Shown piece by piece: positions 5,591-9,831 of a stretch of DNA of 9,831 nucleotides. The stretch is from assembly GCA_036274645.1 (NCBI GenBank), contig DASUFH010000427.1, forward strand, positions 1 to 9,831, in the 5' to 3' direction. The position numbers and the translations under genes were made by a program. The notes beneath the pieces were generated by a model that had not been told where the DNA came from, did not search any database, and was given only the letters and a program-made list of their open reading frames with translations. This DNA comes from DASUFH01 sp036274645 (GTDB taxonomy: Bacteria; Acidobacteriota; Terriglobia; 20CM-2-55-15). How positions within the stretch are numbered: position 1 is the stretch's first letter; each line of letters begins with the position of its first letter.

Positions 5591-6622
5591 TCAGCGTCCG
5601 GCCTTCTGCATCGCCCGATAGGCGGCGACAGCGCGGTTATGCGCAGCCAGCGTTTCCGAAAAGACATGCCGTCCGCCGGCGCCGCGCACGAAATAGATAT
5701 AGCTGGTCGCGGCGGGATAGGCGGCCGCGTGGAGCGAGGCAAATCCGGGGTTGGTAATCGGCGTGGGGGGGAGCCCGTGATGGACGTACGTGTTGTACGG
5801 CGACTCGTATTTGAGATCGGCCCGGGTCAGCCGTCCCTGGTACCTTTTGTCCCGCTCCAGCGCATAGATGACGGTGGGATCGCACTGCAGCAGAATCCGT
5901 TTTCGCAGACGGTTCAGGTAGACCGACGATACCAGCGCTCGTTCCTCCGCAGCCGCCGCTTCAGTTTCAACCATGGAGGCGAGAATAACGGTCTCGTGGA
6001 GTCCGAGCGGCCAGGCCGCTCCCTGAGCGGTTCCCTTCAACTTGGCGATGACGCTTCGGAAACGTCCGACCATCGCGGCAACCGCGCTTTCAGGTGAGGC
6101 GCCCTTGGGAAAGAAATAGGTTTCGGGAAAAAGGTAGCCCTCCACGTTGCGGGCTGCCGGATCGAGATCACGTATCAGGGGCGCCGCCTTGTCGGCCGCC
6201 TGCAGGAAGTCCGCGGCGGGTCCGAACCCCTGTTCTTCCCACTTGGCGGCCGTCGCTCCGACAGTCAGGCCCTCAGGGACGGTAAACCGGTGCAGGTAGA
6301 CTCTGCCGTTCACCACTTTCTCGATGACTTCAGGAATCGTCATCGGCCGGTCGAACAGATACTCGCCAGCCTTCAGATCGCCGCGCGTTCCCGAAAAGAC
6401 CAGGTAGGCGAGAGCGGCCCATTCATTTTCGATGACGTGGCGTTCGCCGAGCGTCCGGATGACCTCGCGCGCGCCAGATCCACGGGGAATGTCGACGATC
6501 ACGTTGGAGGCGGTCTCCGGATAGGGTTTGGAAAGGCGCGTCGCCAGATACCCTAAGGCTCCACAAGCCACCACCAGGCACACCGCCGCCAACCGGATGG
6601 TCTGTCGCAAACGGGTCGTCAT
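5591..6622 (-). CDS. mltG: Endolytic murein transglycosylase MltG (YceG family)
   Basis: Inner-membrane enzyme that cuts nascent glycan strands in the periplasm and is thought to set the ends of new peptidoglycan. Its 343 residues are the usual length. It has one N-terminal membrane segment (about 10-29) with basic residues before it (Arg4, Arg6, Arg10), a LysM-like region (VIVDIPRGSGAREVIRTL, 41-58) and GEYLF (86-90). The catalytic domain holds VEGYLFPETYFF (160-171), LASMVETEA (214-222) with predicted catalytic Glu219, LQCDPTVIYAL (245-255) and SPYNTYVHHGLPPTPITNPG (274-293). The usual Thr of LQTDPTVIY is Cys247 here. It starts within ATGA shared with the ruvX stop, which implies translational coupling. 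It converges on the beta-propeller gene. Confidence 0.95.
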   Translation of the reverse strand: MTTRLRQTIRLAAVCLVVACGALGYLATRLSKPYPETASNVIVDIPRGSGAREVIRTLGERHVIENEWAALAYLVFSGTRGDLKAGEYLFDRPMTIPEVIEKVVNGRVYLHRFTVPEGLTVGATAAKWEEQGFGPAADFLQAADKAAPLIRDLDPAARNVEGYLFPETYFFPKGASPESAVAAMVGRFRSVIAKLKGTAQGAAWPLGLHETVILASMVETEAAAAEERALVSSVYLNRLRKRILLQCDPTVIYALERDKRYQGRLTRADLKYESPYNTYVHHGLPPTPITNPGFASLHAAAYPAATSYIYFVRGAGGRHVFSETLAAHNRAVAAYRAMQKAGR

Positions 6623-7041
6623 TTGGGCCGGCTGTCCAGATAACTTTGGAGAATCATGGCAGCCGCCATTTTATCGACGTGACGTCGCCGTTCGCGCCAT
6701 TTCATTCCCATCTGTTCGAGATGTTCTTCCGCGGCGATGCTGGTGCCACGCTCGTCCCAGAGAACGACGGGTATTTTCAACGACTTGGACAATGCGCGGG
6801 CGAAACGGGCCACCTTTTCGCTCTGCCGGCTTTCCCGGCCGTCCATATGCAGGGGCTGGCCCACGACGATTTCGTGAACCTCATTTTCCCGGGCAATTTC
6901 TCCAAGGCGGCGGGCGTCCGTTTCGAATCGTTCGCGCTCAATGGTCGGACGGATTTGGGCGGTCAAGAGCAAGGCGTCGCTGACCGCCACACCGATTCTC
7001 CGGTCACCGACGTCCAACCCCATGACACGCATGATTTTCAT
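6619..7041 (-). CDS. ruvX: Holliday-junction resolvase-like RuvX/YqgF
   Basis: Small RNase H-fold nuclease. The family is linked to processing of the 5' end of pre-16S rRNA and annotated as a putative Holliday-junction resolvase. It has 140 residues, the typical size. Motifs: MGLDVGDRRIGVAVSD (7-22) with Asp10, EIVVGQPLHMDGRE (57-70), LWDERGTS (94-101) with Glu97, and HVDKMAAAMILQSYL (121-135) with Asp123. These are the three acidic residues expected for metal-dependent cleavage. The frame is open further upstream to 7248, but that part overlaps the neighbouring S41-like gene and lacks family similarity. I chose the ATG at 7041; an ATG at 7032 is also possible, and neither has a clear Shine-Dalgarno sequence. 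It precedes mltG with an ATGA overlap, a common pairing in bacteria. Confidence 0.93.
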   Translation of the reverse strand: MKIMRVMGLDVGDRRIGVAVSDALLLTAQIRPTIERERFETDARRLGEIARENEVHEIVVGQPLHMDGRESRQSEKVARFARALSKSLKIPVVLWDERGTSIAAEEHLEQMGMKWRERRRHVDKMAAAMILQSYLDSRPK

Positions 7042-7070
7042 GATACAACGCGTCGGCGAGGGGCTATACT
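7042..7070 (+). promoter_or_regulatory. Putative promoter of the S41-like gene
   Basis: -10 TATACT (7065-7070, 5/6) lies 17 bases after a weak -35, GATACA (7042-7047, 3/6). Transcription would begin near 7077, giving a 45-base leader with a strong ribosome-binding site. It lies in the 80-base gap shared with divergent ruvX, whose own promoter I could not place. Confidence 0.35.
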
Positions 7071-7110
7071 GAAGATCATTTCGCGTAATACCTGTCTCGG
7101 ACGGGCCTTT

Positions 7111-7116
7111 AGGAGG
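7111..7116 (+). promoter_or_regulatory. Ribosome-binding site fixing a TTG start
   Basis: A full AGGAGG lies 5 bases before TTG at 7122. It is the strongest Shine-Dalgarno sequence in the window. No ATG or GTG lies at a suitable distance in this frame, so the rare TTG start is well supported. Confidence 0.85.
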
Positions 7117-7121
7117 GTTTC

Positions 7122-8405
7122 TTGATTTCTTCAAAAAGCAAGTATGTGGTCTTGCTGCTTTCATCCATTCTCGTGACCTATGCGGTCGTGGGGGGCATGA
7201 TCGGTCTGGTCGCCGCCCAGGGGCGCTTCCAGACAAGAAATGGATCACTGCCGCAGTTGGACTACTTCTCCGACGTGCTGGCCAAGATTCGCAGCGACTA
7301 CGTCGACGAACCTTCCATGGAAAATGTCATGAACGGCGCCATTCGCGGTCTCGTCGAGACTGTCGATCCCAATGGCGGCTATCTCTCGCCCAAAGATGTG
7401 GCGTTTTACAAGGATTACGATCCGGAAAAGGCTCCGGGCATCGGGGCGTCGCTCGGACGGCGTTTTGGTTACCCGATCATCGGGGCTGTCCTGCCGGGTG
7501 GACCCGCGGCAAAGGCCGGGATTTCGACGGGCGACATCATCGAGTCGATCGAGGGCATGACCACGCGCGAGTTGAATCTCATCCAGGTTTACGAGTTGCT
7601 CTCTTCGCCTCCGGGTAAGCCGGTGAACCTGTCGGTGATCCGACGTTCCCGCGGCTCGGCGGAGCCCGAAAAGATTCCGGTGACGCGCGAGCCGTTCCAC
7701 ATGCCGTCCATTGAATCCAGGATGATCGAGGGCAACATCGCGTACGTCCGCATTCCTTATCTCGGACCCGGCAAAGCGTCGGATACGCGCAAGCAACTCG
7801 ATGGCCTGATCAAGAAGGGCGCTACCGGCGTCATTCTGGATCTCCGGTATACGGCCGGCCAGAACGAGCAGGAAGCGGTGGATCTGGCGAGCCTCTTCCT
7901 CGATACTGGCGCGCCGATCGGTTCGCTCGAAGGCCAGAAAAGCGTGCGCAAGCCGCTGGTTGCCGGCTCGAGTTCCCCTCTGACGAAGGCCCCCCTCACA
8001 GTCCTGATCAATCAGGGAACGATGGGAAACGCGGAAATCGTGGCCGCCTCCATCACCGATTCTCATCGTGGTCAGCTGGTTGGAAGCCGGACGTTTGGCT
8101 CCGGGTCGGTTCAGCGGCTGATTCCGATGGCGGACGGCTACGCGCTGCTGCTTTCCACGGCCAAGTACTTCCGGGTTAACGGCAAGGAAATTCAGGATGC
8201 CGGCATTTCTCCCGATACAGAGTCCTTTGCCGCCAATGAGGCGCAGCTGGATATCAGTCCTGAGGATCTGGAAAGTCTGCCGCCAGGCAAGGCCCCCGCT
8301 CCGAAGGGTGGTCAAAAAGCTCAACCGAACGAGGACTCGCAGCTCCAGAAGGCGATAGAAGTGCTGCGCGGCAGTAGCGCCGCGGCGGCTCCTTCCCGAG
8401 GCTAG
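7122..8405 (+). CDS. S41 carboxyl-terminal-protease-like protein lacking the catalytic dyad
   Basis: Membrane-anchored, periplasm-facing protein of 427 residues. Order: N-terminal hydrophobic segment (about 8-31), helical lead region (44-100), PDZ domain (about 106-175, with VLPGGPAAKAGISTGDIIESI), then the S41 core. Family landmarks in the core include VILDLRYTAGQ (237-247), EAVDLASLFLDTG (251-263), VLINQGTMGNAEIVAAS (294-310), GSRTFGSGSVQ (321-331) and AKYFRVNGKEIQDAGISPD (347-365). In active members the nucleophile region reads GSASASEI and the Lys region TFGKGSVQ. Here these are GTMGNAEI (299-306, no Ser) and TFGSGSVQ (Ser327 for Lys), and DLRNNPGG is DLRYTAGQ. Protease activity is therefore unlikely; a peptide-binding or scaffold role is inferred. 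The tail (385-427) is Pro/Ala/Gly-rich and low complexity. It starts at TTG behind AGGAGG. An ABC-F gene follows 37 bases later on the same strand. Confidence 0.88.
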   Translation: MISSKSKYVVLLLSSILVTYAVVGGMIGLVAAQGRFQTRNGSLPQLDYFSDVLAKIRSDYVDEPSMENVMNGAIRGLVETVDPNGGYLSPKDVAFYKDYDPEKAPGIGASLGRRFGYPIIGAVLPGGPAAKAGISTGDIIESIEGMTTRELNLIQVYELLSSPPGKPVNLSVIRRSRGSAEPEKIPVTREPFHMPSIESRMIEGNIAYVRIPYLGPGKASDTRKQLDGLIKKGATGVILDLRYTAGQNEQEAVDLASLFLDTGAPIGSLEGQKSVRKPLVAGSSSPLTKAPLTVLINQGTMGNAEIVAASITDSHRGQLVGSRTFGSGSVQRLIPMADGYALLLSTAKYFRVNGKEIQDAGISPDTESFAANEAQLDISPEDLESLPPGKAPAPKGGQKAQPNEDSQLQKAIEVLRGSSAAAAPSRG

Positions 8406-8442
8406 GCTGCGGTCTCGAAGCTGAAGTTGAAGCGCGTCGGTC

Positions 8443-9831
8443 GTGCTAGTTCAGGTTCAAGGCGTCTCCAAATCGTTCGGTTCCTATGACGTTCTTGAAG
8501 ACGTATCCATTCAGATCAATGCCGGCGAAAAGATAGGACTGATCGGTCCCAACGGCTCCGGCAAGAGTACGCTGCTCAAACTGATCTCCGGCGTCGCGGA
8601 ACCCGACCGTGGCGCCGTCTCCCGCCGATCCGGCCTGCGCTGCGGAAGCCTCGACCAGATTCCCGATTTCCGGGAAGGGACCGTTCTGGAACAGGCGCTG
8701 AAGGCGTTTGAGTCGCTCATTGGCGCCGAACAGGAGATGCGGCGCCTTGAGCGTCAGATCTCCGACGGAGCCGGATCCGACATCCTCGACCGTTACTCCA
8801 CGCTGCAACACGAATTCGAAACGCATGGCGGCTACAGCTACCGGGCCCAGACGGAGGCTGTCCTGCATGGCGTCGGCTTTCGCAAGACATCGTTCGGCCA
8901 GCCGAGCGCGGCGTTGTCGGGAGGGGAAAAGAACCGCCTTGCTCTCGCCCGCTTGATGTTGTCGGACGCGCCTCTGCTTCTTCTGGACGAGCCGACCAAT
9001 CACCTGGATGTTCGCTCCATCGAGTGGCTCGAGAAGTTCCTCAAGGAAACGCCCAAGACGATTCTGGTCGTTTCTCACGATCGCGTCTTTCTGGACCGCG
9101 TGGCGGGCCGCATTCTCGAAATCGACCGGGGAAGGGTCAACGACTATCGGGGCAATTACTCCGAATACACCGTCGAAAAGGCCCGCCGGCTGGCGCAGCA
9201 GCAGAAGGAGTTTGACGAACAGCGCGCCTGGATCGCCCGGGAAGAGGAGTTCATCCGCCGCAACCTGGCCGGACAGAAGACCAAACAGGCGCAGTCCCGG
9301 AGAACCATGCTGGCGAGGGTCCGGCGCATTGAGAAACCGTCGTCGGCCTCATCGCGGGTCGCCTTCCGGTTCCTGCCGACGGACCGCGGCCGTCGTCACG
9401 TTCTCGGTATGCGCGGTCTTACGGTTGGATATGAGACCCCTCTGATTGCCGGACTCGATCTCCAGATTGAGCGCGGCGAACGCTGGGCGATTCTCGGAGC
9501 CAACGGTTCGGGGAAGACCACGCTCCTGAAAACGATTGTCGGCGCCGTATCCCCACTGGCTGGAGAAATCGAGTGGAGCGATGCGCTGGAGTTTGGTTAC
9601 TACGATCAACAACTCGGCGATCTCGACCCGCGCAATGAGGTCATCGATGAAATCCGGACACTGGACAGCACGGCCGGGGACGGGGAACTGCGGAGCTACC
9701 TGGCGCAGTTCCTCTTTTCCGGAGACGATGTGTTCAAGAAGGTCGGCGCTCTGAGTGGTGGTGAAAAGTCGCGACTCGCGCTGGCCAAGATCATCTACGA
9801 GGCGCCGCAGCTGCTGGCGCTCGACGAGCCC
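8443..9831 (+). CDS. ABC-F family ATPase, C-terminus cut by window edge
   Basis: Soluble protein with two tandem ABC ATPase domains and no membrane segments. ABC-F proteins act on the ribosome, as translation factors or antibiotic-resistance factors. The first 463 codons are present. Domain 1: Walker A GPNGSGKST (35-43), signature LSGGE (158-162), Walker B LLLLDEPTNHLD (178-189), H-switch SHDR (211-214). A basic, Gln- and Arg-rich helical linker (about 240-310) corresponds to the P-site tRNA interaction motif. Domain 2: Walker A GANGSGKTT (352-360), signature LSGGE (437-441), then Walker B broken off at DEP by the edge. The start is GTG at 8443: an in-frame stop lies at 8428, no ATG is available, and the protein begins at the expected first strand. 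The ribosome-binding site is weak. It probably shares a transcript with the S41-like gene. I cannot tell a housekeeping Uup/Ettp-like factor from a resistance type. Confidence 0.93.
   Translation, partial: MLVQVQGVSKSFGSYDVLEDVSIQINAGEKIGLIGPNGSGKSTLLKLISGVAEPDRGAVSRRSGLRCGSLDQIPDFREGTVLEQALKAFESLIGAEQEMRRLERQISDGAGSDILDRYSTLQHEFETHGGYSYRAQTEAVLHGVGFRKTSFGQPSAALSGGEKNRLALARLMLSDAPLLLLDEPTNHLDVRSIEWLEKFLKETPKTILVVSHDRVFLDRVAGRILEIDRGRVNDYRGNYSEYTVEKARRLAQQQKEFDEQRAWIAREEEFIRRNLAGQKTKQAQSRRTMLARVRRIEKPSSASSRVAFRFLPTDRGRRHVLGMRGLTVGYETPLIAGLDLQIERGERWAILGANGSGKTTLLKTIVGAVSPLAGEIEWSDALEFGYYDQQLGDLDPRNEVIDEIRTLDSTAGDGELRSYLAQFLFSGDDVFKKVGALSGGEKSRLALAKIIYEAPQLLALDEP

Noticed and set aside
7042..7248. 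N-terminal extension of ruvX by 69 codons
   Set aside because: It overlaps the start and promoter region of the divergent S41-like gene, has no similarity to RuvX, and the ATG at 7041 gives the normal family length.
8406..8442. Terminator or separate promoter between the S41-like and ABC-F genes
   Set aside because: No stable hairpin, T-tract or promoter-like pair was seen in the 37 bases, so the genes are treated as co-transcribed.

Overview
The window is dense, GC-rich bacterial chromosome: eleven genes, no gap above about 150 bases, and no phage, transposon, CRISPR or RNA gene that I could recognise. The gene families are those of a free-living diderm bacterium: an arginine repressor, MltG, RuvX, RmlC, a lipoprotein beta-propeller and a bacterioferritin-like protein. 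The style of the S41-like protein, the YncE-like lipoprotein and the argF-argG/argR arrangement reminds me of Acidobacteriota, but that placement rests on family resemblance only and is tentative.

Left part (1-2396): an arginine block. argG (cut by the left edge) and argF lie on the minus strand and overlap by 95 bases. They are divergent from argR on the plus strand. The 97-base argF-argR gap holds a well-formed argF promoter with an A-tract upstream and an ARG-box-like palindrome over its -10 element, so ArgR probably represses argF-argG (and perhaps itself) when arginine is plentiful. OTCase and argininosuccinate synthase carry out consecutive steps from ornithine to argininosuccinate.

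Middle part (2454-5528): folK (folate synthesis, minus) is divergent from rfbC/rmlC (dTDP-rhamnose synthesis, plus) with only 29 bases between them. A ferritin-like di-iron protein (minus) is then divergent from a YVTN/YncE-type beta-propeller lipoprotein (plus). These are single genes of unrelated pathways. GC-rich hairpins sit at two of the three convergent junctions.

Right part (5591-9831): mltG and ruvX form a minus-strand pair joined by an ATGA overlap. They are divergent from a plus-strand pair: a carboxyl-terminal-protease-like (S41) protein and an ABC-F ATPase that runs off the right edge. The S41-like protein keeps the fold, the PDZ domain and many family motifs but lacks both the catalytic Ser and Lys, so it looks like a pseudoprotease. 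This is the most interesting item in the window.

I found no obviously new multi-gene system. The notable points are the predicted pseudoprotease, the 31-residue overprinted tail of OTCase, the near-leaderless argF promoter, and the altered effector loop of ArgR.
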